Source: Boothiomyces macroporosus (lineage: Eukaryota; Chytridiomycota; Chytridiomycetes; Rhizophydiales; Terramycetaceae). Taken from it: a stretch of DNA of 64,000 nucleotides. Position numbers and translations under genes: made by a program. The stretch lies in assembly GCA_027604185.1 (NCBI GenBank), contig JADGKB010000007.1, positions 186,001-250,000 of the forward strand, read 5' to 3'. The notes beneath the pieces are model-generated. The model was not told the DNA's origin. It made no database searches and saw only the letters and a list, made by a program, of their open reading frames with translations. Of the stretch, positions 17,593 through 28,831 are shown piece after piece. Position 1 is the stretch's first letter, and each line of letters starts with the position of its first letter.

Positions 17593-19982
17593 TCACCAAA
17601 GTGAGACTATCTCGTGAGGTGGCCGGTACAAACGATCACCTGGCTTGATGCTGAATGCTTTGTGAAATTCAATCATGTTGGAAAGCGGTATATCCACCCG
17701 TAATTCTCTTGGAGCATGATAGCACGTTTCAGAATCAAATTCTGCGTGTTCCTTAGTCACCAATTCTCTACTAATTCTCGCCCAAGAAATAAAAAACTCT
17801 TGTTCGACTGTGTAGAGATAAGTAGATGGCTTTACTTTTGAGCCATGTATATTTTTGTACTCTTGGAATGCTTCATATGCAATTGATAATGCCCCCAAGT
17901 CTGCAAGCAATTGTGAAGCAATTAATTTCACATTCAAGGTTAAATCGGTTGAACTCCATGCTACTATTTGCTGAGAAATCGTTTCAATTTGTTTTTCATA
18001 GTGTGCCCTTTCCTTTTCCGAGATCCAATCCACTAAACCCCCTTTGCGATTAAACCTAACATAGCTAGCGTGGTATACTGATAGATATTCCCTTGCATGA
18101 ACGCATCCAAACGCTCCAAAATTGAAAGCTGGCTCTCCTAGCAGCTTATCATTAGTCCTGCCATAGAAAAATGGTGGGCAATCGTAAAACAGCGGGAAAA
18201 AAAGCATAGGGATTGAATTGTAAAGTATTCTGGAGATTGTTTGGTGTTGACTCTTGACAGTTGGTCTATGATAGAAACTACTAGGAAAAACAACCATTTT
18301 TGCCAATAGTTTATAATTTGTCCAAGGGGAATTGGAATGAATTATTTTGCCTTCTAAACTCGACAGCGAGTTGTAATTCTTGTGTCCAAATCCTCGAGCA
18401 AACTGTGAAATCACCTTCTTGGCATTTTGGAGAGATTCTTCAGAGATCCATGAAAGACTTTTAAACCGCTTATCCATCACTTCACTCAAGGTATCAAACT
18501 CTTCATAGAAATGAGTTGATAGATTATTTGAAAATAATTGCTGCAGATTTACCAAGTCATGAATATCACAGACCCATTGAAATGCTGTTTTCCAACGTTC
18601 TTGCATTTCTTGAACTCCATGCAATAATTTATCATGAAATTCAAAATGGATTATCTGCATTTCTTTGTGTAGAAATGGTGCGGCAGTTGTCAGGTATCGT
18701 AATTTCATGTGTTTCTTGAGTGTAGAGAGAGGTGTTTGCTGTACAAGACCTGCGAGTTTTGTGAAATACGGTTTAGGTTCTATTACAACTTGTGCTTCCT
18801 CACTGACTCCACTGTTCTTGAAAAATACATTCCAATCAACTACTTTGCAAATGCGCTTTAAATCTATAAGAGATAGTTTAATATTGTTTCCTGTGTGCCG
18901 ACACAAATTTTCAATCGGCTCCATAATTTCCGATAACCCAACTTCAAAGTTGAAAACCAGTTCTGTGTCTAGTTTAGCATCTGCTTGGCTCATCCCAGAG
19001 GCCAAAAATAACTTTTCTATATAGTGTTTATATCCATCTACTTTTCCAAATTTATGGTCGTGAATGTAATAGTTTCTAGTTGGCAATCCAAGTCCATCTT
19101 GGAGCAGCATCACAACTTCCATGTCGCCGTCTTTCTTGGGAGTAGTAGGAAATTTGTAAACAAAAAACAAACTAGTCATGATAAACTGTTCCGCAAACTG
19201 GCCAGCTAATCCAAAATACTCGTCCAAAGTTTCTATAGAATCTATTAAACCAAGATCATCAATCACGGGATTTAATTTTTCGTTCTCTATCAGCTGCTCA
19301 TTCATTGCAGAAAGGTAATATTCTCGAAGTGCAGTTTCTTCGTAATCTTTATCTATATAATCCCAAACCATATCTTGTGTAGATGGCTCAAATCTGGATC
19401 GCAGTTCATCATAACAATTCCAGGATGAACAGTTACTTGGTATATTTGCTTTCTCTAACCATGACCCATTTACAAACTTGTAAAAAGAATATCCAGTAGA
19501 AATAGCAAAGTTGAAATTTGTGAAATCTATCGGCTTTGGAACTTCTTTTCGTCTTTCTATTGACTTGTTCAGCGAAGAAGCAACTCGATTATGCTGCTGC
19601 GACACTGATGATAGTACGTCGACATCCGCATATTCATAGCTATTGATTTGCTTTATTCTGCTTAGCAATTCCTTTTGATCCTCCAAAAATCTATCCAATT
19701 GATTAACAGTATTAGCAGAGTCGTTAAACCTACTATCCGGTTGAAACTGATACGTTGGGCCAGTATTTTGCGGGATGTAAGTTGAAGCTATGGTCGACTT
19801 GCCTTGTGTATTCATGGTGCAATTTGGATCCTTGCATACTAAATCAATAAGCGGTTACAGTTTTCCAGTGGTTTCGTTGGGTGATGTGAGTGCATATATA
19901 TTAAAGGTATTTGAACAGCTTCTCCTGCATTTTCTACTGTAATCGAATCCGTATCGGTTTGATTGTGCTCCTCACTCTCCAT
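17593..19982 (-). CDS. M13 peptidase homologue without catalytic zinc site (pseudoenzyme A)
   Basis: Two exons, 19982..19859 and 19838..17593, with a 20-nt intron; 789 aa. After an N-terminal extension (IPLIYMHSHHPTKPLEN-LCKDPNCTMN, restored by splicing) comes a full-length M13 fold (IDFTNFNFAISTGYSFYKFVNGSW to FHKAFSIKPGDRLY). The zinc motif HExxH is HAREY, followed by LSVYH in place of GFDD; the ExxxD motif GENIAD reads SQLLAD; and the NAYY substrate motif is lost. A histidine in YHAPRELR remains. Peptidase activity is therefore not expected. There is no signal peptide or membrane segment. It may bind peptides or partner an active paralog; that is inference. Confidence 0.85.
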
Positions 19983-20022
19983 TTAAAAAAGATAAAAAAA
20001 TATCACAAAATATATTAAAGGA

Positions 20023-22840
20023 TTACCAGAGATACACTCGTTTATCTGGTGATAGGTACATCCGATCTCCCGGCTTTACATTAAATGCTTCGTAAAATTC
20101 TTTGAAATTGGAAAGAGGTCCATTAACCCTCCATTCGCGAGGTGCAAAGTAACTGCAAGAAAGGTCATATTGGGCTTGCTCCTCTGTAACTAGATTTCGA
20201 CAAACCTGGGCCCACGATATGAAGAATTCTTGTTCAATTGTAAATAGATAGGTTGATGGTTTGACTTTTTCGCCATATTCCTCCTTGAAATCTTGAAGGG
20301 CTTTGTAAGCTATAGATATTGCTCCCAAGTCCGCAAGGTTATTTGAAGCAGTAAGGATTCCGTTCACTTGTTCACCATTGAAATGATAGCTATTATACTG
20401 CGCAACAACAGCATCGATTTGCTTTTGATAATATGGCCGGTCTGTTTCGCATAGCCAGCCAACTATTTCGCCATTCTTGTCATATTTTGTCCAACAAATA
20501 TCTAGAGAATAAAGCAGAGCGTGCGCATACAGTACTCCAATTGCACCAAAATTCAGTCCTGGTTCACCCAACAATTTATCGGGTGTATATGTGTAGAAAA
20601 ATGGAGATTGCGCCAAATATGTTGGGAATATTGCACCATTACTGATTGTAGCTTTGAGAATATTCGATATAATAAATGTATGTCGGTGATCAACGGATCT
20701 GTAAAAGAAATTAACGGGTATATCAATTTGTTTTGCAATAAGCTTGTAGTTTTCCCAGAGAGAATTGGTTCGCAACACTTTACCTTCTAATGGAGCCAGG
20801 TTTTTGTCGTAGAAATGCCCGATTCCTCTGGAAAATTTTGATAGCCGTGTCTTTGCCCGCTTTTTTGAATCTTCGCAAAGCCATTCAACTTCATCTAGCC
20901 TATGTTCAAATGCCCTGGTAACAAATCTAATAATATCAAATAGTGCAACGGCAGCTTTGCTTCGTTCTTCTACATCTGCCCGATTTATCAAATCTTCAAT
21001 ATCGCAAACTAATTGAAGCGCCCATTTCCAACGTGGTTCTATTTCTTTTAATCCGAACAATGATTTTCCTCTAAATTCAAATTCTGCAACTGAAAGTTCA
21101 TTGTGTAAATATGGTGCAGCGGTGGTAATATATTTTAGTTTCATGTAATTCTTTAGTGAATCTAGCAATGTACTGCTCAGTAACTCTGAAAGTCTTTTGA
21201 AATATACTAGCGGTTCCGCAATAACTTCAGTCGAGTCAGGCAGATCTGCTTTTTCAAAGTAAGATGTCCAAGGGACAGATGGGCATGCTATTTCGAGTTC
21301 TTTTAAAGACATTTTCCGGTTGTTCAATCCCGGGTCGCAAATATCATGTAAAGAGCTGGAAATGTTTGCCAATTGTACTTCAAATTCAAAGATTTCATGT
21401 GACACGATATCTGCTTCATAACCCGTCAGTCCTAGCTCGAGGAACGCCTTTTTGATGTACAACTGGTATGCGATAGTCTTCTCTTCAAGTTGTTCTGATA
21501 AATAATACTCTTTGGTAGGCAGGCCCAATCCGTCCTGCAATAGAAATACAACATTACTGTTTTCGTTTCCCTTTTCCTTTGGAAATTTAAATAGATAGAA
21601 AGGTGTAATTATTACTCCATGAAGGTATAATTTGCCCGCCTTTTCAAACAATTCTTGAGCCGTCGTTGCTGATTCAATATCCTTTAAATCCTCCATGATA
21701 GGTTGTAGCTTGAATTTTTCAACCGCCTCAACATCCATTGCACTTTGGTATAGCTCATAAAGGACTTGAGCTCCTTTATCTTCTCCAAAAAGAAATTTGT
21801 CAGTCCCAACATTCAAAATGTCCATTTTGCTTTCTGCTAAAGCTTTGTTTGTGCGGTGCAACTGCTCGAACGTTCCCCAAGTTGAATGATCTGGGGGTAT
21901 ACTATTTTTGATTAACCATGCGCCATTGACGTAGTGATAAAAGGAATCACCAGGCGAAACAGAGAAATTAAAGTTGGCAAAATCAATTGATTTTTTAATT
22001 TCTTGCTTTCTTTGCAATGTGCGATTAACAATTTCCGCAGCCCTTTGTTTAAATATGTGACTTTGATCTGAGAGTAGTCCAGAGCTAGTAATCCCTCCTT
22101 GCTTTCGTATTATTTCGGCTTTGTATCTGGCTTCTAACACTGCAAGTTCCGCGTTTTTTAATGCAGCACTTGAATTCTGCCTTTCTTTGTAAATTTTAAG
22201 ATATTCCATTTGCTGGAGTGCATAATCATCCACTTTATGATTGTACTTGCTAGAGTAAGATGCCAATCTTCCATCTACTTGGGAATTGTTCAAAGTTCGC
22301 GAATGGTCAGAATGTAATAGAGTAGACGTTTCAAACCCTGATAAAGAAAGCGAATTGTTTGCTGTGGATAGTCCAATGGACGTTTCTGTGAGATCCTCCG
22401 TCATCCCAATATCCTTCAGATACCTATCTCTTTCAATTCTTTGATTTAACAAATCTTGTTGAGAAATCGACGATTGCACATCAATTTCGTCGTCCAGATC
22501 AAAAATATCAGGGTCGTACAGCAACTTTGACTGTTCATTCAAATATCCTTCCAATTTAGCCATAGTGTCAATGCTGGCTGGGTGTTTGTATAGATGCTGT
22601 CTGTCCGAGTATTCTTTCCTCCTTGACTCTGTAGAATGAGGGCTATGTTAGTTTGGAGCACCTGTATTCTGAAATATAAGACGATCCGACTCCAGACTCA
22701 CTTTGTGGTCTATTCATTGGGCACTGGGGATCTTTGCATACTAAAATCAGTCAAAAACTACTGTTCTCCAATGGTTTGGTAGGATGATGCGAATGCATGT
22801 ATATTAATGGTATTTGAATGGCATCCATTGCAGTTGCCAT
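20023..22840 (-). CDS. M13 peptidase homologue without catalytic zinc site (pseudoenzyme B)
   Basis: Three exons, 22840..22762, 22740..22662 and 22642..20023, with 21- and 19-nt introns; 925 aa. The N-terminus repeats pseudoenzyme A's motif (IQIPLIYMHSHHPTKPLEN-ICKDPQCPMN), then a Ser-rich and coiled-coil region, then a complete M13 fold from IDFANFNFSVSPGDSFYHYVNGAW. The zinc helix reads YAHALLYSLD instead of HEISHGFDD, ExxxD reads ASNNLAD, NAYY is lost, and the C-terminal histidine is Phe (SYFAPREWR). It is thus more degraded at the active site than A while otherwise intact, implying a selected non-catalytic role. The start could lie further upstream at an in-frame ATG at 22948. Confidence 0.83.
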
Positions 22841-23151
22841 TTCCTCCTCTTGAGTTGAATCCAACTGTAATCTCTCTGCATTTTGCAACTCTGCTTTCCG
22901 CCTGGAGGGACTCCTAATATACAAGCCGTTAATTCTTATTCCGTTCATTAGGCAAGAAAAGTGTGAAACACCTCCCACCGAATTTTCATCAAAGACGTTA
23001 CACAGTTTGCACCCTCACAGATAAGTAGTTTCTGTATATATAGAGGATGGCAGGTATAGTCAATCCCAAGGTTGCACTTACATCAATGAGAATAGTTTAG
23101 TTGGCGTGTCAGTAAATAAACTTAATATCCTGCAGGTGTATTGATTTTATT
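22841..23151. other. Spacer between M13 genes
   Basis: About 310 bp. The minus-strand frame of pseudoenzyme B stays open to about 22978, so its 5' end may extend into this region. Nothing else is recognised. Confidence 0.45.
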
Positions 23152-25122
23152 TTACCAAATGGACACTCTTTTATCAAGAGATTGGAACATTCCATCTCCG
23201 TCTTTGACATCAAAGGCAGCATGGAAAGGTTCAAAGTTGGAGAGCGGACCATTAGTGCGATGTTCACCAGGTGAATGAGGGTCAGTAGCAATACGCAATA
23301 GTGCAGATTCTTTTCTCATTTGAATTCTCCACCCTTGGGCCCAAGAAATGAAGAATTCCTGTTCTGGGGTAAACCTTCCTGAAGCAGATTTGATTTGATC
23401 ACCGTGAGCTTTCTTGTACTCCAGGAAGGCTTTGTAAGCTACTGAAACACCGCCCAAATCGGCAATGTTTTCTCCAGCGCACAATTTTCCATTGAGGTTT
23501 TGGCCAAAGGTCTTGTATTCATTGAATTGCTGAATGATTAGTTCCGTTCTCTTTTCAAAGTTTTCTCTGTCGCTGTCAGTCCACCAGTTCACCAAGTTCC
23601 CAGTGTGATCGTATTTGGAGCCAGAGTCATCAAAACCATGAGAGATTTCGTGTGCAATAACACCACCAATGGCACCAAAGTTTAATGCTGGTTCACCAAG
23701 TGGGTTTTCAGGGGTAGGTGCGTAAAAGTATGGTGGCTGTAAGATAGCAGCAGGGAACACAATTTCATTACCAGTTGGGTTATAGTAGGCATTGACCATG
23801 TATGGCGGCATGAACCATTGATCTCTATCAACTTCTTGCTTATAAAAGGCTTTTCTGTAATCGTCATTGAACTTTGAAATCAATCTCATGTTGGTCCAGA
23901 GGTGGTTGGATCGGAGCACCTTTCCTTCCAATGGAGAGTAGTCTCTAAGTTTGTCAGGGTAACCAATTTTAACTCTGAACGTAGAAAGCTTCAGCTTTGC
24001 CATTTCCTTGGTTTCTTCAGACATCCATTCAATCTCTTCAATGCGTTCTTCAAATGCTTTTAAAATGTACTTTACCATTTCAGCAGCGGCAGCTTTTGCT
24101 TCCTCAGAGAAATGCTTCTTGATATAAAGTTCACAAAGAAGGTCCTTCAGTCCATTGACCCACTCATTGGCATATTTCCAACGTGGTTGCATTTCCTTGA
24201 TACCAGCAAGAGCCTTTTCTTTGAATTCAAAATTGATATTTTGAAATTCCTTGTTCAAGTACTTGGCAGCAGTAGACAAGTATCTTACTTTGAGATATTT
24301 CTTTAGCAATTCCAATGAGGTATTGGCTAGCAAATTATTGAGGTTTTCGAAATATGAAATGTTTGCGAGCACAACTTCGTCAACGCCTGGGATTCCAGCT
24401 GTAGTAAAGAATGATTCCCAGCTAATTACAGGACAGATTGCCTGCAATTCAACAAGACTGCGCTTGTTGTAGTTTTTGACAGGATCGCGCATCTCTTCTC
24501 TTGGAATGGAGATTTCAGCAATTTGTTTTTCCAAGGCATAGATTTCCAAAGTGTCAGCCAAAGCAGCATCTTCAGCGCTGCCTGCAGCTACAAGCAGGTT
24601 TTTGATGTATTCCTTGTATTTTTCTGCTTTATCTGCCTTGGATTCTTGCAGGTAGTAATCCCTATCAGGCAATCCAAGACCTGCTTGACCCATCAATAGA
24701 GTATTCACACTAGAGTTTTTAGAGTCTGCAAATACAAAATTGTAAAACATGGTGCAAGAAACTCCGTCGTTGCTGAACTCGGCAGACTTGGTGAAGAATT
24801 CTTCTAACGATGTGATTCCATCGATTTGTTTCAAGTCTTCAGCGATTGGCTCAAGGCCAGATTTTTCCAATGCTTCTTCGTCCATTGCACAAGCGTAGAA
24901 TTCAGCTACCAGTGAAGTGCCTGGTTCAAGCTTCAACAGCTCGTCAAAGATTGCTTTGAGGTCTTCCTTGCTTTTGTCTCTGAGGATGCTAAAAGTGCCC
25001 CAGCTGGATTCTTCTTTAGGGATTTTGGTTTTGATTAACCAGGAGCCATTCACATACTTGTAAAAGGATTCCTTTGGTGAAACTGAGAAATCAAAGTTGC
25101 TGATATCGATTGGTTTTGTCAT
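23152..25122 (-). CDS. M13-family zinc metallopeptidase, intact active site
   Basis: Intronless, 656 aa. It starts directly with the catalytic region (IDISNFDFSVSPKESFYKYVNGSWL) and has no signal peptide or transmembrane segment, unlike neprilysin, so an intracellular PepO-like oligopeptidase is suggested. All catalytic features are present: VNAYYNPTGNEIVFPAAILQPP, HEISHGFDD (zinc His at residue ~491), GENIADLGG (third zinc ligand Glu) and DPHSPGEHRTNGPLSN with the conserved His and Arg. The C-terminal Cys-x-x-Trp of extracellular M13 enzymes is replaced by VSIW, consistent with the cytosol. It is divergent from the second active paralog. Confidence 0.93.
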   Translation of the reverse strand: MTKPIDISNFDFSVSPKESFYKYVNGSWLIKTKIPKEESSWGTFSILRDKSKEDLKAIFDELLKLEPGTSLVAEFYACAMDEEALEKSGLEPIAEDLKQIDGITSLEEFFTKSAEFSNDGVSCTMFYNFVFADSKNSSVNTLLMGQAGLGLPDRDYYLQESKADKAEKYKEYIKNLLVAAGSAEDAALADTLEIYALEKQIAEISIPREEMRDPVKNYNKRSLVELQAICPVISWESFFTTAGIPGVDEVVLANISYFENLNNLLANTSLELLKKYLKVRYLSTAAKYLNKEFQNINFEFKEKALAGIKEMQPRWKYANEWVNGLKDLLCELYIKKHFSEEAKAAAAEMVKYILKAFEERIEEIEWMSEETKEMAKLKLSTFRVKIGYPDKLRDYSPLEGKVLRSNHLWTNMRLISKFNDDYRKAFYKQEVDRDQWFMPPYMVNAYYNPTGNEIVFPAAILQPPYFYAPTPENPLGEPALNFGAIGGVIAHEISHGFDDSGSKYDHTGNLVNWWTDSDRENFEKRTELIIQQFNEYKTFGQNLNGKLCAGENIADLGGVSVAYKAFLEYKKAHGDQIKSASGRFTPEQEFFISWAQGWRIQMRKESALLRIATDPHSPGEHRTNGPLSNFEPFHAAFDVKDGDGMFQSLDKRVSIW

Positions 25123-25995
25123 TGCGGAGGTTTTTCATTTGACTTCCTTTTATATTCTTTGTGTGTAAACCTCGGAAGTTTCATCAACTGAGTACAAAAA
25201 GTTCACCAAATGCAGAGCAAGGAGAGTGCTTTAAAATCGGAGAATGAATTGAAACGCATTTCGGACCTTAGGTAGGTCTGTACTAAAGAATAAACAGTCA
25301 CTCGATGATGATTGTCCAAAGGCCGATGCCAGAACCTAGCGCATGGTTGCACAAATACAATTTTTCTTGTGGGGTCAAGTCAGACGATATGATTGTATCA
25401 GGATACTGGAAGCAGAGCAAGTCTTACTTTTTGACAGCCCTGCAAAGAACCAAACAGAAAACTTGGTGTTGAAATGAATATATTTCAAGCAAAGTAAAAC
25501 ACAACTCTTTTCGATTTCCTCCTCTCTAACGGAGTGTAACAGAATGAACATTCAAGAAGCGCTTCAATAGCAGAGATATCATCTTGCTCTCCCTTTCCAA
25601 CATTTAATTCCTTGGAGCTATCACAAAACAGCGTATCATTGCTGTGGTAGAGCTTCAATTGGGGTTTAATCGCTTGCACAGAAAGCATTGTGCTTTCCAA
25701 ATTATTGCTTGCTAGATCGCTTGTAAACTCTGGCTTGGCTAGGATCGACATTAATAACACATGCCGTGATGCTGTTTTATATCCGCCAAGTTTCATACTC
25801 CATTTTCTGATTCATCTTTTGGGTTCAGCTGGGTCCAATTTGGTGGTGGTTTTGGTGACTGCTTTTTCCAAACGGCAAATCCAGACCAAAATCTCATTGG
25901 CTAAGCAGAAAGTCTTGTTTGAGTCATTTCTAATTAGGGACAAGTCTGGTACCCAAATGAACATAAATATTAGCTGCGAAAAGTAAATCTCTCCA
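25123..25995. other. Divergent promoter region between two active M13 genes
   Basis: About 870 bp between divergent start codons. Apart from the weak minus-strand ORF at 25485-25796, no coding or RNA feature is recognised. Confidence 0.5.
25485..25796 (-). CDS. Possible small protein of unknown function
   Basis: A 103-codon open frame beginning MKLGGYKTASRHVLLMSI. No domain, signal peptide or membrane segment is recognised and no short-intron signature confirms it. It is listed because it is the only sizeable open frame in an otherwise long spacer. It could be a chance ORF. Confidence 0.3.
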   Translation of the reverse strand: MKLGGYKTASRHVLLMSILAKPEFTSDLASNNLESTMLSVQAIKPQLKLYHSNDTLFCDSSKELNVGKGEQDDISAIEALLECSFCYTPLERRKSKRVVFYFA

Positions 25996-27942
25996 ATGGC
26001 TCAACCAATTGATATTGCAAACTTTGATTTTTCTGTTTCTCCAAGAGAGTCGTTCTACAAGTATGTGAATGGCTCGTGGTTGATCAAGAACCAAATACCT
26101 GGAGAATTGGCGATGTTTGGTAGCTTTGAACTGCTTGATGAAAAGAGCAAGGTGGATGTGAAGCAGGTCCTTGATGAACTGCTCGAGAGCAAGAATGGTT
26201 CGATCGCTGCAGAGTTCTACGCTTGCGCGATGAATGAATCAGCCATTGAAGCTAGAGGGCTTGAACCGATCAACAACGATCTCAACGCTATTGGCAATAT
26301 CACTACAAAGCAAGACTACTTTTTACTGGCTTCAAAGCTCTGTTCTGAAGGAATTGCTGCAACCATGTTCAGTTTCAACGTGGCTCCTGACGACAGAAAC
26401 GCTACATACAACACACTCTTTCTTCGGCAAGGGGGTCTTGGATTGCCGGACAGAGAATACTACTTGCAAGACGCTAAAGCAGGCAAAGCAGAAAAGTACA
26501 AGCAATACATGACAAAACTATTAATGTGCACTGGTGCATCATCAATTCAAGCACAAACTGACTCTAATGACGTATTTGATTTCGAAAAACAATTGGCAGA
26601 AATATTTATTCCGAGGGATGAATTGCGAGACCCTGTAAAGAATTACAACAAGAAAACACTGCAAGATTTACAGCAATTATGCCCTGCTATCGAATGGAAG
26701 GAATTCTTTGAAATATCTGGTCTTCGGGTTGATGAACTGGTCCTTCAAAGTATCAGCTATTTCGAAACCCTCTCAACAATAATCATTAAAACGCCTCTGT
26801 TGGTTCTCAAAAAGTACCTTTTGATAAGGTACTTGTCCTCTGCTGCACCATATCTACAGCAAGATATTGTAAAGATTGACTTTGAATATAAGCAAGTTGC
26901 ATTGGCAGGAATACAAGCAATGAAACCGCGATGGAAGATGGCTTATGAATGGATGATTAGTCTTCGAGACCTGATTGATCGCCTATACGTGGAAAGAAAC
27001 TTTTCGAGCAAAGCGAAAGAAGCAGCAAGCGAAATGGTACAGTACATTCTTGATGCATTTAAGGCAAGAATAGAGGAAATAGAATGGATGTCGAATGAAA
27101 CCAAACAAAAAGCCCTCTTGAAACTATCAACATTCAAAGTCAAGATTGGTTATCCTGATAAATACAGAGACTTTTCTCCACTGGAAGGGAAAATACTGTC
27201 GTCCATTTCTTTATGGGAAAACAAAAAGATTATCTCTAAATTCAACAAGGATTATCGCAATTCGTTCTATAACAAACCAGTTGACAGAGAAGAATGGAAC
27301 ATTCCTTCCTATATGGTCAATGCTTACTATGAACCAACCAAAAATGAAATTGGGTTTCCAGCAGGTATCTTGTTTCCACCATTCTTTTATCCGCCAACAG
27401 ACGCTAAACCACACGGAGAACCAGCACTGAACTTTGGTGCAATCGGTGGTATAATTGCACACGAAATCACACATGGATTCGATGATGAAGGAAGTAAATA
27501 CGATCATGAAGGTAACCTGTCAAATTGGTGGACTGACAAAGACAGAGCGAACTTTGACAACAAGGCTAAATCTATAATTGAACAATTCAACAGCTACATG
27601 TTCTATGGTGAAAAAGTGAATGGACAATTGACTGCAGGAGAGAATATCGCAGACTTTGGTGGCCTATCAATTGCGTACAAGGCATTCAAAGAGTACCAAA
27701 GAAAGCACAAAGTTGAGCCAAGTTCACGGTTTACTGTCGATCAAGAGTTTTTCATTTCCTGGGCACAAGCCTGGAGAGGACTAGTTAGAAAAGAAACGGC
27801 ATTAATGCTGCTAACTGTTGACGTCCATTCCCCAGATTCTCTAAGAGCTGAAGCAGCACTAAGAAACTTTGCGCCTTTCCATGAAGCCTTTGGAGTGCTT
27901 CCAGGAGACGGAATGTACCGAGAGCCATTTTCCATCTGGTAA
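25996..27942 (+). CDS. M13-family zinc metallopeptidase, intact zinc site
   Basis: Intronless, 648 aa, close paralog of the gene at 23152-25122 and again without signal peptide or membrane segment. Active-site elements are VNAYYEPTKNEIGFPAGILFPP, HEITHGFDDE (zinc His at residue ~489), GENIADFGG and VHSPDSLR. The usual NGxLxN after the HSP..R block is AEAALRN, so substrate-binding details differ from the sister enzyme. The protein ends PFSIW. It is convergent with the HIG1 gene, 26 bp away. Confidence 0.92.
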   Translation: MAQPIDIANFDFSVSPRESFYKYVNGSWLIKNQIPGELAMFGSFELLDEKSKVDVKQVLDELLESKNGSIAAEFYACAMNESAIEARGLEPINNDLNAIGNITTKQDYFLLASKLCSEGIAATMFSFNVAPDDRNATYNTLFLRQGGLGLPDREYYLQDAKAGKAEKYKQYMTKLLMCTGASSIQAQTDSNDVFDFEKQLAEIFIPRDELRDPVKNYNKKTLQDLQQLCPAIEWKEFFEISGLRVDELVLQSISYFETLSTIIIKTPLLVLKKYLLIRYLSSAAPYLQQDIVKIDFEYKQVALAGIQAMKPRWKMAYEWMISLRDLIDRLYVERNFSSKAKEAASEMVQYILDAFKARIEEIEWMSNETKQKALLKLSTFKVKIGYPDKYRDFSPLEGKILSSISLWENKKIISKFNKDYRNSFYNKPVDREEWNIPSYMVNAYYEPTKNEIGFPAGILFPPFFYPPTDAKPHGEPALNFGAIGGIIAHEITHGFDDEGSKYDHEGNLSNWWTDKDRANFDNKAKSIIEQFNSYMFYGEKVNGQLTAGENIADFGGLSIAYKAFKEYQRKHKVEPSSRFTVDQEFFISWAQAWRGLVRKETALMLLTVDVHSPDSLRAEAALRNFAPFHEAFGVLPGDGMYREPFSIW

Positions 27943-27968
27943 CAAACCATTTCAAATAAACAGAATCT

Positions 27969-28298
27969 TTATTCCTTGTTGAACTTGATTTTAAAGTCAC
28001 TTTCAAGTCTGTCTTGATGGTCGTAATAATACCCTATAGTAGCGCATCCAATGGTAAAGAAAGACAGTGCAATTCTGTACCGTTGTGCTTGAATAAACCC
28101 AAGTTTATCTCCCCTTCTGTTCAACCGAATCATTCTTCCCATCATATAAACTGTTCCCAGGAAACCAAGAGGCACAAATGGATTTGAAGTTATTTTCCGC
28201 TTTAGTTTTTGTATTGTGGTTTCCTCTTTAATTTCATTGTACTTTTGTAATTCTTTTTGCTGCCAGTCCATCTTTAGGAAAAGAATTTTCACTTGCAT
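27969..28298 (-). CDS. RCF1: HIG1-domain mitochondrial protein (Rcf1-like)
   Basis: 109 aa from the first ATG, or 100 aa from a second in-frame ATG at 28271 (MDWQQKELQKYNEI), which is a more usual start. The HIG1 domain is clear: LKRKITSNPFVPLGFLGTVYMM..MIRLNRRGD..GFIQAQRYRIALSFFTIGCATIGYYY, with two membrane helices. Rcf1-type proteins associate with respiratory complexes III and IV. In the motif R..R.A.Q, YRIALSF lacks the usual glutamine. The stop lies inside GAATAAAG. Confidence 0.85.
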   Translation of the reverse strand: MQVKILFLKMDWQQKELQKYNEIKEETTIQKLKRKITSNPFVPLGFLGTVYMMGRMIRLNRRGDKLGFIQAQRYRIALSFFTIGCATIGYYYDHQDRLESDFKIKFNKE

Positions 28299-28394
28299 TA
28301 ATAGGAAAAGCGGATAATATCAAATTACAGACAGATTAATCAAATAGAAATGGCCGATCCCACCTTAATTTACAAAAGTTACTTTACCGTATAT

Positions 28395-28827
28395 TTATTG
28401 GTTCAATAGTTTAATTAAATGCAGGCACGTAGCTTCATCATTGCCTTCAATGTAATCGCCATCAAATAAATCAGCAGTTGATAGACACAGTAATCCCTTG
28501 TACATTGATCCTATAAAGAAATTCCCCACAAAGCAAGAATCATTTTCCTTGACAAACATATTCCCTGGTATTTCTTGTAAGCAATTTCTTACCTATCGTC
28601 TGCCGCAGAGTCCAGATATTCTTTAGCTTGTTCAGTATTACGGTAATGTTGGGACAGTAAACAATCTTTTCAATGTAAATATAATTCTTTTTCCCAATGC
28701 TGATCAGGTACAGTTTCTTTGGTCCCAGGTATAATCGAATGCTTATCGTTTGTTTCTTGGGTATGTATTTCTGGAGTAGTAGCTGACTCGAAAGGAGAGA
28801 TTCATTTTCCTTGATCTTGCAAAACAT
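28395..28827 (-). CDS. Conserved-looking protein of unknown function
   Basis: Two exons, 28827..28593 and 28573..28395, with a 19-nt intron (28574-28592), give 137 aa and restore an open frame into SCFVGNFFIGSMYKGLLC and LFDGDYIEGNDEATCLHLIK. The N-terminal half (ESLLSSQLLLQKYIPKKQTISIRLYLG) is faintly like PIG-H/Gpi15, but the resemblance is too weak to name it. The frame stays open upstream to 28929, antisense to POM152. I chose the ATG at 28827, only 4 bp from the divergent POM152 ATG. The stop lies in CAATAAAT. Confidence 0.55.
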
Positions 28828-28831
28828 AAAA

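Noticed and set aside
17593..22840. Calling the two zinc-site-less M13 genes pseudogenes
   Set aside because: Their frames are full length and spliced normally, and conserved structural segments outside the active site are kept; pseudoenzyme is the better description.
28395..28827. Naming this gene PIG-H/GPI15
   Set aside because: Only ESLL and a loose I/V-rich pattern match; the C-terminal half does not fit.
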